Shown here: positions 43,518-51,665 of the stretch, piece after piece
Numbering within the stretch: the first letter of the stretch is position 1
How the letters are laid out: every line of letters begins with the position of its first letter
Notes under the pieces: generated by a model
Told to the model about the DNA's origin: nothing
What the model saw: only the letters and a program-made list of their open reading frames with translations
Databases searched by the model: none
Assembly (NCBI GenBank): GCA_037968815.1
Contig: JBBKWF010000007.1
Coordinates: 62,001-126,000, forward strand
Reading direction: 5' to 3'
Origin: Pseudopedobacter sp037968815
GTDB lineage: Bacteria > Bacteroidota > Bacteroidia > Sphingobacteriales > Sphingobacteriaceae
Length of the DNA: 64,000 bases
Position numbers and translations under genes: made by a program

Positions 43518-44363
43518 ATGAAAAGCTTACTGAATTCAAAAACTCAAGATCTAAATCAATTTGCAACTCAGTACGCAGCTCAGTATAAAAATGCTAATCC
43601 TTTCCCAAGCATCTCCTTTGATGATTTTTTTAATGAAGATTTTTTAACTGAAGTTTTAAATGAGTTTCCTGATCTTTCAAAAAAAGATAGCATCAGTTTT
43701 AATGATGCTAAGCAAATTAAACTTGCCGGTAAAGGCGAAAGTGACTTTGGTACGCAAACTAAAGTTTTAATGCATTTCTTGAACTCAGAGCCATTTTTAA
43801 ATTTTTTACAGATTTTAACAGGTATAGAGGAACCGTTAATTAGTGATCCTTATTTTTTTGGTGGCGGGCAACATGAAATTAAAAAAGGCGGACTGTTAAA
43901 AGTGCATGCAGATTTTAACAAGCACCCTCAATTAAAACTGGATAGACGAATTAACGTTTTAGTTTATATAAACAAAGATTGGAAAGAAGAGTACGGGGGT
44001 AATTTTGAGCTTTGGGATAAAAATATGGAAAAATGTGAAGCTAAAATTTTGCCGATATTTAACAGAATGGCAATTTTTTCAACTACAGATTTCTCATACC
44101 ACGGGCATCCAGATGCATTAAATTGTCCAGAAGATAGAAGCCGAAAATCATTAGCTTTATATTACTACTCTAACGGAAGACCTGCGTCCGAAGTTAATAT
44201 CGACCAAGAAAAACATAACACTTTATTTAAAGAAAGAAAAAATAATACTGTAGATACAGTAGCATTTAAGCCATCTTCAAAAGAAAAAATAAAGGTCTTT
44301 TTAAAAGACTGTGTGCCACCTATAATCTTAAAAAAGATAAAACGACCTGAGAACTTAAAGTAA
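43518..44363 (+). CDS. 2-oxoglutarate/Fe(II)-dependent oxygenase
   Basis: 281 residues from ATG 43518. The double-stranded beta-helix iron site is visible: HADFNKHP (His and Asp, about residues 130-132), distal His in FSYHGHPD (about 196), and the 2OG-binding Arg in DRSRKSLALYYY. GGNFELWDK matches the prolyl-hydroxylase-like/rhizobiocin-type 2OG-Fe(II) oxygenases that hydroxylate proteins or sugars in polysaccharide biosynthesis. It is monocistronic, just outside the island. Substrate unknown. Confidence 0.88.
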   Translation: MKSLLNSKTQDLNQFATQYAAQYKNANPFPSISFDDFFNEDFLTEVLNEFPDLSKKDSISFNDAKQIKLAGKGESDFGTQTKVLMHFLNSEPFLNFLQILTGIEEPLISDPYFFGGGQHEIKKGGLLKVHADFNKHPQLKLDRRINVLVYINKDWKEEYGGNFELWDKNMEKCEAKILPIFNRMAIFSTTDFSYHGHPDALNCPEDRSRKSLALYYYSNGRPASEVNIDQEKHNTLFKERKNNTVDTVAFKPSSKEKIKVFLKDCVPPIILKKIKRPENLK

Positions 44364-44424
44364 TATCCTGCGTATATATTTTAGTGGCATACACTTTGCA
44401 TATTGCTACTGATACAATAATGCG

Positions 44425-44574
44425 ATGAGGATAATACTGAATATTTTAATATTGCTTTTTATAATTGGGTGGGTACTGGGCGTTTTTGTTTTTGCAGCAG
44501 GGGTAATGGTTCATATCTTGTTAATATTAGCAATATTCTCATTCATTATTAAGTTTTTATCAGAGCCAGAGTAA
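44425..44574 (+). CDS. Small lmo0937-like membrane protein
   Basis: 49 codons, ATG 44425 to TAA 44574. Two hydrophobic helices (about residues 4-24 and 26-43) are joined by AAGVMVH, which fits the lmo0937-type family: a first helix with WVLG, then a second with HILLILAI. The C-terminus is KFLSEPE. Such small proteins are widespread and of unknown, possibly stress-related function. It is easily missed because of its length. Confidence 0.7.
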   Translation: MRIILNILILLFIIGWVLGVFVFAAGVMVHILLILAIFSFIIKFLSEPE

Positions 44575-44652
44575 CGTGTTTTTTTTAGAAAAATCAGTTT
44601 AAAAAATCTCATAATTAGCTGATATATTTGTCTGTTAATTTTTTAAACTCAT

Positions 44653-46056
44653 ATGAATCTCAATAAGCTTCTAATTGTATTATTTGTAGGCCTTGGTCTA
44701 TGTACATCTTCTTGTAATACCTCAAAGCAAGTGCAAGCATTAAAGCCCTTGCCAGACTACTCATCAACAGAGGTAGTGTATGAAAAACAACTTTCATTTA
44801 TAAATATGCCTGTAGAAATTGCAGTTAAGGACTTGCAAAACCAAAGCAATAAATACCTTAAAGGCATAATTTACGAAGACAATTCTTTAGATGGCGATAA
44901 CCTGATGATGAAAGTTTATAAGCCTTCAAATATTATCATAAGTGAACAAAACGGTAAGCTCTTAATGGATTTGCCTTTAAAGATAGTGGGTAAAGTAAAA
45001 TATGGAGTGCAGTCATTTGGGCTAGACCTTACAGATGTTAAAGACTTTTATCTAAACGGAACAGTTAGGTTAAGTACTGCCGTTGGTTTAAAAGATTGGA
45101 AAATTGTAACCACTACTAATATTCAAAATGTACAATGGAAAGAGTCTCCAACAGTTCTAGTTGCAGGTAAAGCAATTCCAATTACTTATTTAATCAACCC
45201 GGCGCTTTCTGTTTTCAAACCCACATTAGCCAAACTGGTTGATGATGCGATAGCACAATCATTGGATATTAAACCGTATGTACTTGATGCTTTAGAGAGC
45301 TTTAGCCAGCCCACTAAAGTAAACGATGAGTATGATACTTGGTTTACAATGCAACCAGTAGAGGTTTATGCAAGCAAAGCAACGGTGGCAAATCAAAAAA
45401 TAACCGTAAACATGGGTTTAAAAACTTATCTTGAAACAGCTATTGGTCGCAAGCCTTCTATTGTTTTTGATAGAAATACTATCGTTTTAAAATCGGTGGA
45501 TAAAATGCCTGATCAGTTTAATGCAAATGTTGCTGCTTTTGCACCTTATAGTTATGCATCTGCGGTGGTAACAAAAAACTTTGCTGGTCAAAAATTTGAA
45601 TCTGGCAGCCGTTCAGTTACCGTAAACAAAGTAGATTTATGGGGTAAAGAAGGCAAAATGATTGTTGCCTTGAACCTAAGTGGATCAGTAAATGGCGATT
45701 TTTACCTTACCGGAATACCTGCTTATGATGCTAATTCTAAAGAGATATATTTAGATCAAGTTGACTTTGTATTAGACTCTAAAAGTAAATTATTAAAAGT
45801 AGGAAACTGGCTAGCTCACGGTTTAATCCTTAAAAAAATGGGGGATGCTTGTAGGTTTTCTATAGCTAGTCAATTGGCAGATGGAGAAACCACAATGGCC
45901 GGTTACTTAAATAACTATCAGCCTATTAAGGGGGTAAAAGTCAACGGAAAATTGGAGGGGATTACACCAAACAAAGTTATTTTAACACCAAATGCGATTG
46001 TTGCAATGGTTGTTGCTACAGGTAAAGTTGCAGTAAACATTGACGGACTAGAGTAA
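44653..46056 (+). CDS. DUF4403-family lipoprotein
   Basis: 467 residues with a lipoprotein signal ending LCTSSCNTS (Cys21). The body matches the DUF4403 family: FINMPVEIAVKDLQNQSNKYL near the start, PLKIVGKVKYGV and the repeated beta-alpha organisation reminiscent of tubular lipid-binding (SMP/TULIP-like) proteins, ending NAIVAMVVATGKVAVNI. Function is not established; an envelope lipid-related role has structural appeal but is inference. It is monocistronic with its own terminator. Confidence 0.85.
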   Translation: MNLNKLLIVLFVGLGLCTSSCNTSKQVQALKPLPDYSSTEVVYEKQLSFINMPVEIAVKDLQNQSNKYLKGIIYEDNSLDGDNLMMKVYKPSNIIISEQNGKLLMDLPLKIVGKVKYGVQSFGLDLTDVKDFYLNGTVRLSTAVGLKDWKIVTTTNIQNVQWKESPTVLVAGKAIPITYLINPALSVFKPTLAKLVDDAIAQSLDIKPYVLDALESFSQPTKVNDEYDTWFTMQPVEVYASKATVANQKITVNMGLKTYLETAIGRKPSIVFDRNTIVLKSVDKMPDQFNANVAAFAPYSYASAVVTKNFAGQKFESGSRSVTVNKVDLWGKEGKMIVALNLSGSVNGDFYLTGIPAYDANSKEIYLDQVDFVLDSKSKLLKVGNWLAHGLILKKMGDACRFSIASQLADGETTMAGYLNNYQPIKGVKVNGKLEGITPNKVILTPNAIVAMVVATGKVAVNIDGLE

Positions 46057-46079
46057 AAGCTATTTAGCAATATTTAAAG

Positions 46080-46107
46080 ACCGACTTCGAAAGATGTCGG
46101 TTTTTTT
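46080..46107 (+). terminator. Terminator after DUF4403 gene
   Basis: ACCGAC (46080-46085) pairs with GTCGGT (46096-46101), then a run of T to 46107. It lies 23 bases after the stop. Confidence 0.85.
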
Positions 46108-46215
46108 GGTTTATCATGTAGCTGTAAACAGATAGTGTTGGTTAAACACTAATTAAATAATTCGTTTTCAGTTTTCCGCCTAAAACTTTAGCTTAGCGTT
46201 TCAATTTCAACAAAA

Positions 46216-47406
46216 ATGAGAACAATAGACGATATCAATTTCTCCGGAAAAAAAGCACTAGTTAGGGTAGATTTCAATGTCCCTTTAGATGCTGATTATA
46301 ATATTACCGACGATAAAAGAATGACGGCAGCAATGCCCACAATTAAAAAAATATTAAAAGATGGTGGCAGCGTAGTTTTAATGTCGCATCTAGGTAGACC
46401 AAAAGACGGTCCAACTGAAAAATATTCTTTAAAGCATATAGTAGCGCATTTAAGTGAACTAACGGGTACAAAAGTTGAGTTTGCTGATGATTGTATTGGT
46501 GAAGAAGCAAAAGAAAAAGCAGATAACTTGCCAATTGGCGGTGTGCTGTTGCTTGAAAACCTTCGTTTTTACAAAGAGGAAGAAAAAGGTGACGAAGCTT
46601 TCGCAGAAAAACTAGCTGCTTTAGGTGATATTTATGTAAATGACGCTTTTGGAACTGCACACAGAGCACATGCCTCTACTGCTGTGATTGCCAAATTTTT
46701 CCCAGATGCAAAATACTTTGGTTATTTGATGGGTTCAGAGTTGAAAAACGCTGAAAAAGTAATGAATGCTCCACAACGTCCTTTCACTGCAATTATGGGT
46801 GGTGCAAAAGTATCAGACAAAATTTTGTTGATTGAAAGATTGATGGATAAAGTTGACAACATCCTTATTGGTGGTGGTATGACTTATACTTTTATAAAAG
46901 CGAACGGCGGAAAAATCGGTAAATCGTTAGTTGAAGACGACAAGTTGGAGCTGGCGAAACAATTGATTAAAAAAGCAAACGAAAAAGGCGTTAAATTGAT
47001 AATTCCTTCAGATTCTGTAGTTGCAGATGCTTTTAGCAATGATGCAGAAACCAGTAACGCTTATAATGACCATATCAAAGATAATTGGATGGGCTTGGAT
47101 ATTGGAGAAGATACTATCAAGAAATTTTCTGAAATTATCAAAAAATCTAAAACCATTTTATGGAACGGCCCTATGGGGGTTTTTGAAATGTCAAAATTCG
47201 AAAACGGAACAAAATCAGTTGCTCATGCTGTTGTTGAAGCTACAGAAAACGGAGCTTTCTCTTTAATTGGAGGAGGAGACTCTGCTGCTGCTGTTGCTAA
47301 GTTTGGTTTTGAAGATCAAGTTAGTTATGTTTCTACCGGTGGTGGTGCTTTATTAGAATATATGGAAGGCAAAGAATTGCCAGGAGTTAAAGCTATTTTA
47401 GATTAA
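46216..47406 (+). CDS. pgk: Phosphoglycerate kinase
   Basis: 396 residues, standard length. It transfers phosphate from 1,3-bisphosphoglycerate to ADP in glycolysis. Clear motifs are KKALVRVDFNVPLD (residues 10-23), SHLGRPKDG, LLENLRFY, FGTAHRAHAST, GGAKVSDKILLI and GGGDSAAAVAKFG. It stands as a single gene between terminators, immediately before the dcw cluster. Confidence 0.98.
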   Translation: MRTIDDINFSGKKALVRVDFNVPLDADYNITDDKRMTAAMPTIKKILKDGGSVVLMSHLGRPKDGPTEKYSLKHIVAHLSELTGTKVEFADDCIGEEAKEKADNLPIGGVLLLENLRFYKEEEKGDEAFAEKLAALGDIYVNDAFGTAHRAHASTAVIAKFFPDAKYFGYLMGSELKNAEKVMNAPQRPFTAIMGGAKVSDKILLIERLMDKVDNILIGGGMTYTFIKANGGKIGKSLVEDDKLELAKQLIKKANEKGVKLIIPSDSVVADAFSNDAETSNAYNDHIKDNWMGLDIGEDTIKKFSEIIKKSKTILWNGPMGVFEMSKFENGTKSVAHAVVEATENGAFSLIGGGDSAAAVAKFGFEDQVSYVSTGGGALLEYMEGKELPGVKAILD

Positions 47407-47424
47407 GAGTTCTAAAATTTATTA

Positions 47425-47457
47425 AAAAACGGCAAAGGATACTTTGCCGTTTTTTTT
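47425..47457 (+). terminator. Terminator after pgk
   Basis: ACGGCAAAG (47429-47437) and CTTTGCCGT (47442-47450) form a 9-bp stem with a 4-base loop, flanked by A and T runs. Confidence 0.92.
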
Positions 47458-47731
47458 GTTTCAAGTTTTTTGCGTGTCCAAGAAATTTTAATCTACTACT
47501 TGTACTTTTTAAGCATTTTTTCTGCAAAAAACAGAATATCTACCCTCTTCATTGGGTTTATTTTTGCTAAAAGTTCAATTCTCCCACTAAGATTGAATTT
47601 CGACGTATTTTGCTATTTTTCAGTACCTTATCTTTATGTTTTTTGCTGTAATTAAAAGTTTTTAGTCTAAATCAAGTCAGAAAAACCCGTTTTATTAAGT
47701 CTTAAACACTGTTTTGAGCTGTTGAAAACTT

Positions 47732-47760
47732 TTTGTGGCGAAAAGTGGGAAAAAGTGGTA
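47732..47760 (+). promoter_or_regulatory. MraZ-box-like direct repeats upstream of mraZ
   Basis: Three TGG words at 47736, 47746 and 47756 recur at exactly 10-base intervals (TGGCG-AAAAG-TGGGA-AAAAG-TGGTA). This is the layout of known MraZ operators (TGGGN repeats separated by 5 bases), and the AAAGTGG phase also fits. It overlaps the expected -33 region, 41-65 bases before mraZ, so autorepression of the dcw operon is likely. Confidence 0.75.
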
Positions 47761-47768
47761 ACATTCTG

Positions 47769-47776
47769 TAATTTTA
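47769..47776 (+). promoter_or_regulatory. Probable -7 element of the dcw operon
   Basis: TAATTTTA differs from TAnnTTTG only in the last base. The MraZ repeats lie where the -33 element would be, and mraZ starts 25 bases downstream. Confidence 0.4.
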
Positions 47777-47795
47777 CACTAATAAATAGTGTAAA
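47773..47795 (+). promoter_or_regulatory. 9-bp inverted repeat just before the mraZ start
   Basis: TTTACACTA (47773-47781) and TAGTGTAAA (47787-47795) are perfect reverse complements around ATAAA, ending 5 bases before the mraZ ATG. It could be a second operator or a leader hairpin affecting translation. Confidence 0.5.
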
Positions 47796-47800
47796 CTCTA

Positions 47801-48271
47801 ATGGTGTCTCATCTAATTGGTGAATTTGATTGCAAGCTTGACGCGAAAGGCCGGTTAATGGTTCCTTCCGGTTTAAAGAAGCAATTGCCTTTAGCGGATA
47901 CTGAAGGTTTGGTAATCCACCGTGGATTTGAAAAGCATCTGACTATTTATACCAAAGCCGAGTGGGATAAAATCACTGCTCAGTTAGCGTCTTTAAACTC
48001 TTTCGAAAAGAAAACCAGAGAATTCATCAGGTATTTTACCAGAGGAGCAACTGTTTTAAGTTTAGATGCTTCTGGAAGAGTGCTTTTGCCTAAAGCTTTG
48101 TTAGAATATGCGGGCATTAGTGCAGAAGTGGTGCTTTCTTGTCAATTCGATAAAATTGAGGTTTGGGCTAAAGATGCTTACGATACGCAAATGGATGACG
48201 AGCCAGAAAACTTTGCAAACTTGGCAGAAGAAGTAATGGGTAATAAAGGAAGGGGAGCAAATGCAGAATAA
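47801..48271 (+). CDS. mraZ: Transcriptional regulator MraZ
   Basis: 156 residues with two SpoVT/AbrB-like MraZ domains: LIGEFDCKLDAKGRLMVPSGLK (first copy of the DxKGRxxxP motif) and TVLSLDASGRVLLPKALLEYAG (second copy). MraZ is a DNA-binding repressor of its own dcw operon. Three repeats matching its operator architecture lie 41-65 bases upstream. The stop overlaps the rsmH start by 11 bases. Confidence 0.97.
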   Translation: MVSHLIGEFDCKLDAKGRLMVPSGLKKQLPLADTEGLVIHRGFEKHLTIYTKAEWDKITAQLASLNSFEKKTREFIRYFTRGATVLSLDASGRVLLPKALLEYAGISAEVVLSCQFDKIEVWAKDAYDTQMDDEPENFANLAEEVMGNKGRGANAE

Positions 48272-49166
48272 TTACCATGTGCCTGTAATGTTACAAGAGT
48301 GTGTGGAGGCTTTGGCTATTCAGCCAGAAGGAACTTACGTTGATGTTACTTTTGGTGGCGGTGGGCATTCAAAAGAAATTATCAAGCATTTATCAGATGA
48401 TGGTGTTTTGGTAGGTTTTGATCAGGATGCTGATGCACAGGATAACATTATTGCTGATGACCGTTTCGTTTTTATCGATCAAAATTTCAGATTTCTTAAA
48501 AATAACCTAAGAGCGCAAGATTTACTTCCGGTTAACGGGATTTTAGCTGATTTAGGTGTCTCATCACATCAATTTGATGTGCCAGAACGTGGTTTTTCAA
48601 CCCGTTTTGATGCTGATTTGGATATGCGTATGGATCAATCAGCAGGCTTAACCGCAATGCAGGTGGTGAATGAGTATACTGAAGATGCACTTCATAAGAT
48701 ATTTGGTATTTATGGTGAAATCAAAAATGCAAAATCATTAGCCAAGACCATTGTAACGGCAAGGTTAACAAAGCAAATTTCAACCATTGCCGATTTAAAA
48801 ACAGTAATCACAAATCTAATCCCTCGCGGAAAAGAAAATAAATACTTAGCTCAGGTTTTTCAGGCTTTACGCATTGAAGTAAACCAAGAAATGGAAGCTT
48901 TAAAAGAATTTTTAGAGCAAACTATTGAGGTTTTAGCTCCTGGTGGGCGCTTAGTGGTGATGTCATATCATTCTTTAGAGGATAGACTGGTGAAAAACTT
49001 TATGGCTAAAGGGAAGTTCTCTGGTATGGTGGAGAAAGATTTTTTTGGTAACGAAATCAAACCTTTTGATTTGGTCGGAAAAAAATCTGTTACCGCATCA
49101 GAAGAAGAAATAAAAATAAACAACCGAGCCAGAAGTGCAAGGTTGAGAGTTGCAGTTAAGAGATGA
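48261..49166 (+). CDS. rsmH: 16S rRNA m4C1402 methyltransferase RsmH
   Basis: 301 residues (also called MraW). It methylates N4 of C1402 in 16S rRNA using SAM. Motifs: YHVPVMLQECVEAL, YVDVTFGGGGHS (SAM site, residues 27-38), GILADLGVSSHQFD, GFSTRFDADLDMRMD and SYHSLEDRLVKNFM. It overlaps mraZ at its start and the FtsL-like gene at its end (4 bases), the usual dcw order. Confidence 0.98.
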   Translation: MQNNYHVPVMLQECVEALAIQPEGTYVDVTFGGGGHSKEIIKHLSDDGVLVGFDQDADAQDNIIADDRFVFIDQNFRFLKNNLRAQDLLPVNGILADLGVSSHQFDVPERGFSTRFDADLDMRMDQSAGLTAMQVVNEYTEDALHKIFGIYGEIKNAKSLAKTIVTARLTKQISTIADLKTVITNLIPRGKENKYLAQVFQALRIEVNQEMEALKEFLEQTIEVLAPGGRLVVMSYHSLEDRLVKNFMAKGKFSGMVEKDFFGNEIKPFDLVGKKSVTASEEEIKINNRARSARLRVAVKR

Positions 49167-49561
49167 CAAACCGGTTAAAATCTGAAATAGAAGCAGAGAG
49201 AAAACTGGCTGAACCTAAAAAAGTTGAGCGGAAAGAAAAGCCTGTAGTAGCACCGAACGCTTTTTCGATTTGGTTATCAAAAAAAGCTTTTTCAAAAGAA
49301 GCAGCAACAGGTGCTTTGCCATTTCTATTGTTTCTTTCTCTTTTAGGGATGATTTACATCGGTAACAGACATAATGCAGAAAACAACATCAGGAAAATTG
49401 ATGGTTTAAGTAAAGAAGTAAAAGAGTTGAGCTGGGATTTTAAAACGCTTAAAGCGGATTTGATGTTCCAAAGCAGACAAACAGAAGTTATAAAAAAGGT
49501 GGATTCGTTACTTGGTTTAAAAGTATCTGTAAAGCCACCAATAAAATTAAAAGCAGATTAA
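49163..49561 (+). CDS. FtsL-like cell division protein
   Basis: 132 residues with a charged cytoplasmic N-terminus (about 1-48), one transmembrane helix (about 50-68, ALPFLLFLSLLGMIYIG) and a coiled-coil-like periplasmic part (IDGLSKEVKELSWDFKTLKADLMF). Size, topology and position between rsmH and ftsI match the FtsL-like proteins of Bacteroidota, which bridge the divisome. The sequence itself is poorly conserved, so the call leans on context. Confidence 0.88.
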   Translation: MTNRLKSEIEAERKLAEPKKVERKEKPVVAPNAFSIWLSKKAFSKEAATGALPFLLFLSLLGMIYIGNRHNAENNIRKIDGLSKEVKELSWDFKTLKADLMFQSRQTEVIKKVDSLLGLKVSVKPPIKLKAD

Positions 49562-49565
49562 AAAA

Positions 49566-51665
49566 ATGAACATTAGAACTAACATATTGCTTCGAGTTTA
49601 TGCGGCCTTTGGGCTAATTATTCTTTTTGCGGTAGCTGTTATGGCTAAAATGTTCCAAGTGCAGGTGGTAGAAGGAGATAGGTATCGGGCAATGGCTGAT
49701 AGTTTAAGTACTAAATATGCTACTGTTGAAGCCTCTAGAGGAAATATTTACTCTATTGATGGTAGTTTATTGGCTACATCTGTACCAGAATACGATATCA
49801 GGATGGATTTGTTTGCTGGTGGAATCGAAGATAATGATGTGTTTTTTAGCAAAATAGATTCATTGGCGGCTAAGCTTTCTAATTACTTTAAAGATAGATC
49901 TGAGCGTGAATATTCAAGAGCCTTGCGTAATGCCAGACAAGATGGACAACGTTACTTTCTGATCAAAAGAAACATTTCTTACCAAGACCTAAAAGCAATT
50001 AAAAAGTTCCCGATTTTTAATATGGGCCGTTACAAGGGCGGAATGATTGCTGTGCAGGAGAATAAAAGGATTTTGCCTTTCAGAGATTTAGCGTCAAGAA
50101 CCATAGGTTACTATAACGTTAACTCGAATACAACAGTTGGTTTAGAAGGTGCTTACGGTGACTATATTAACGGTGAAACCGGAAAAAGATTGGTGCAACG
50201 TATTGCAGGTGGTGTTTGGATGCCGGTTAATGAGGATGCGGAAATTGCACCTAAAGCTGGTGCAGATGTGATTTCGACTATTGATGTCAATATGCAAGAT
50301 TTGGCTCAAAACGCATTGAAAAAACAATTGATTAAGTCTGCAGCAGATTTTGGTTGTGTGCTAGTAATGGAGGTTAAAACCGGAGAAATAAAAGCTATTG
50401 CCAACTTTACAAAAGTAGGAGATGGTAATTATAAAGAAACGTACAATTATGCAATTGCTCAAAGTGCCGAGCCTGGCTCTACCTTCAAATTGGCCTCATA
50501 TTTAGTTGCGATTGAAGACGGTAAATTTGGTTTAAATGATATTGTAGATACCGAAGGAGGAACTTTTAAAATATACCGCCACACCATTAGAGATCATGAG
50601 GATGAAGGTGTAATCTCCATGAAAGTTGCATTTGAAAAATCATCTAACGTAGCAATTGTTAAACAGATTTATAAAAACTATAAGGATAACCCATCTGAAT
50701 TTACCAGCAAATTAAGGGCACTGCACTTAAATGATAAACTGGGTCTGCAGATCTCTGGAGAAGGAGCACCTTGGATCAAAACACCGAAAGACAAATCATG
50801 GAGTGGTTTAACCTTGCCTCAAATGGCTTACGGTTATGAACTTAAAATGAGCCCTATTCAGATTCTTACATTATACAACGCTGTTGCGAATAACGGAAAA
50901 ATGATTGCACCTCTTTTTGTACATGAAATCAGAAGATTAGGAAACACAGTTGAGCTGTTTAAAGCTCGAGTGATTAATGAAAAAATTTGTTCGGATAAAA
51001 CTTTAGGACTGCTGAAAGAGATGTTGGAAGGTGTTGTGGAAGAGGGAACGGCAAGTGCAATTAAAAGCCCACTATATAAAATAGCAGGTAAAACAGGTAC
51101 TGCACAAGTTGCTGATGGTTCAAAAGGTTACCGTGTTAGAAAGTACCAAGCTTCTTTCTGTGGGTATTTCCCAGCAGATAACCCAAAATATTCAATGATT
51201 GTGGTGGTGCAAAACCCTACAAAAGGTTCTTATTACGCAGCATCTGTTGCCGGTCCAGTTTTTAGAGAAGTTGCTGATGTAGTTTTTGGTAGCGATTTAG
51301 AAATGAATACCGAGTACAAAGCGCCACAACTGGTGGGTAACACTAAAATGCCAGAGGTTAAAGGTCGTTACAAAAAATCGACTCAAAATGTTTATAAAAC
51401 TCTTGGTGTTAAGGCTTTGTTTGCCTCAAATAGTCAAGATGAGTTAGGTATTGATACCAATAGCGGAATTGCTTACAAAGAAGTGAAAATGAATAAAGGC
51501 TTGGTTCCTAATGTTGAGGGAATGGGTTTAAAAGATGCGCTTTTTGTTTTAGGAAACTCTGGTCTATCGCCAGTGGTAAAAGGAAACGGAGAAGTAATAT
51601 CGCAGTCTTTGGCAGCGGGTACGCCTATTTATAAAGGCACAAGAATTTTAATTGAATTACAGTAA
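49566..51665 (+). CDS. ftsI: Division-specific peptidoglycan transpeptidase (FtsI/PBP3) with PASTA domain
   Basis: 699 residues. One N-terminal transmembrane helix (residues 8-27) precedes the dimerisation domain starting near VEGDRYRAMADSLS. Catalytic motifs are STFK (about residues 305-308), SSN (about 359) and KTG (about 508, AGKTGTAQV). A C-terminal PASTA domain is visible (VPNVEGMGLKDALFVLGNSG). It crosslinks septal peptidoglycan together with FtsW. Compared with E. coli FtsI it is longer by about 110 residues owing to the PASTA domain. Confidence 0.97.
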   Translation: MNIRTNILLRVYAAFGLIILFAVAVMAKMFQVQVVEGDRYRAMADSLSTKYATVEASRGNIYSIDGSLLATSVPEYDIRMDLFAGGIEDNDVFFSKIDSLAAKLSNYFKDRSEREYSRALRNARQDGQRYFLIKRNISYQDLKAIKKFPIFNMGRYKGGMIAVQENKRILPFRDLASRTIGYYNVNSNTTVGLEGAYGDYINGETGKRLVQRIAGGVWMPVNEDAEIAPKAGADVISTIDVNMQDLAQNALKKQLIKSAADFGCVLVMEVKTGEIKAIANFTKVGDGNYKETYNYAIAQSAEPGSTFKLASYLVAIEDGKFGLNDIVDTEGGTFKIYRHTIRDHEDEGVISMKVAFEKSSNVAIVKQIYKNYKDNPSEFTSKLRALHLNDKLGLQISGEGAPWIKTPKDKSWSGLTLPQMAYGYELKMSPIQILTLYNAVANNGKMIAPLFVHEIRRLGNTVELFKARVINEKICSDKTLGLLKEMLEGVVEEGTASAIKSPLYKIAGKTGTAQVADGSKGYRVRKYQASFCGYFPADNPKYSMIVVVQNPTKGSYYAASVAGPVFREVADVVFGSDLEMNTEYKAPQLVGNTKMPEVKGRYKKSTQNVYKTLGVKALFASNSQDELGIDTNSGIAYKEVKMNKGLVPNVEGMGLKDALFVLGNSGLSPVVKGNGEVISQSLAAGTPIYKGTRILIELQ

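Noticed and set aside
47470..47655. 61-codon open frame between pgk and mraZ
   Set aside because: Its product is a Phe/Leu/Tyr-rich string without a coherent membrane topology. The region is the dcw leader and the frame looks like chance in AT-rich DNA.
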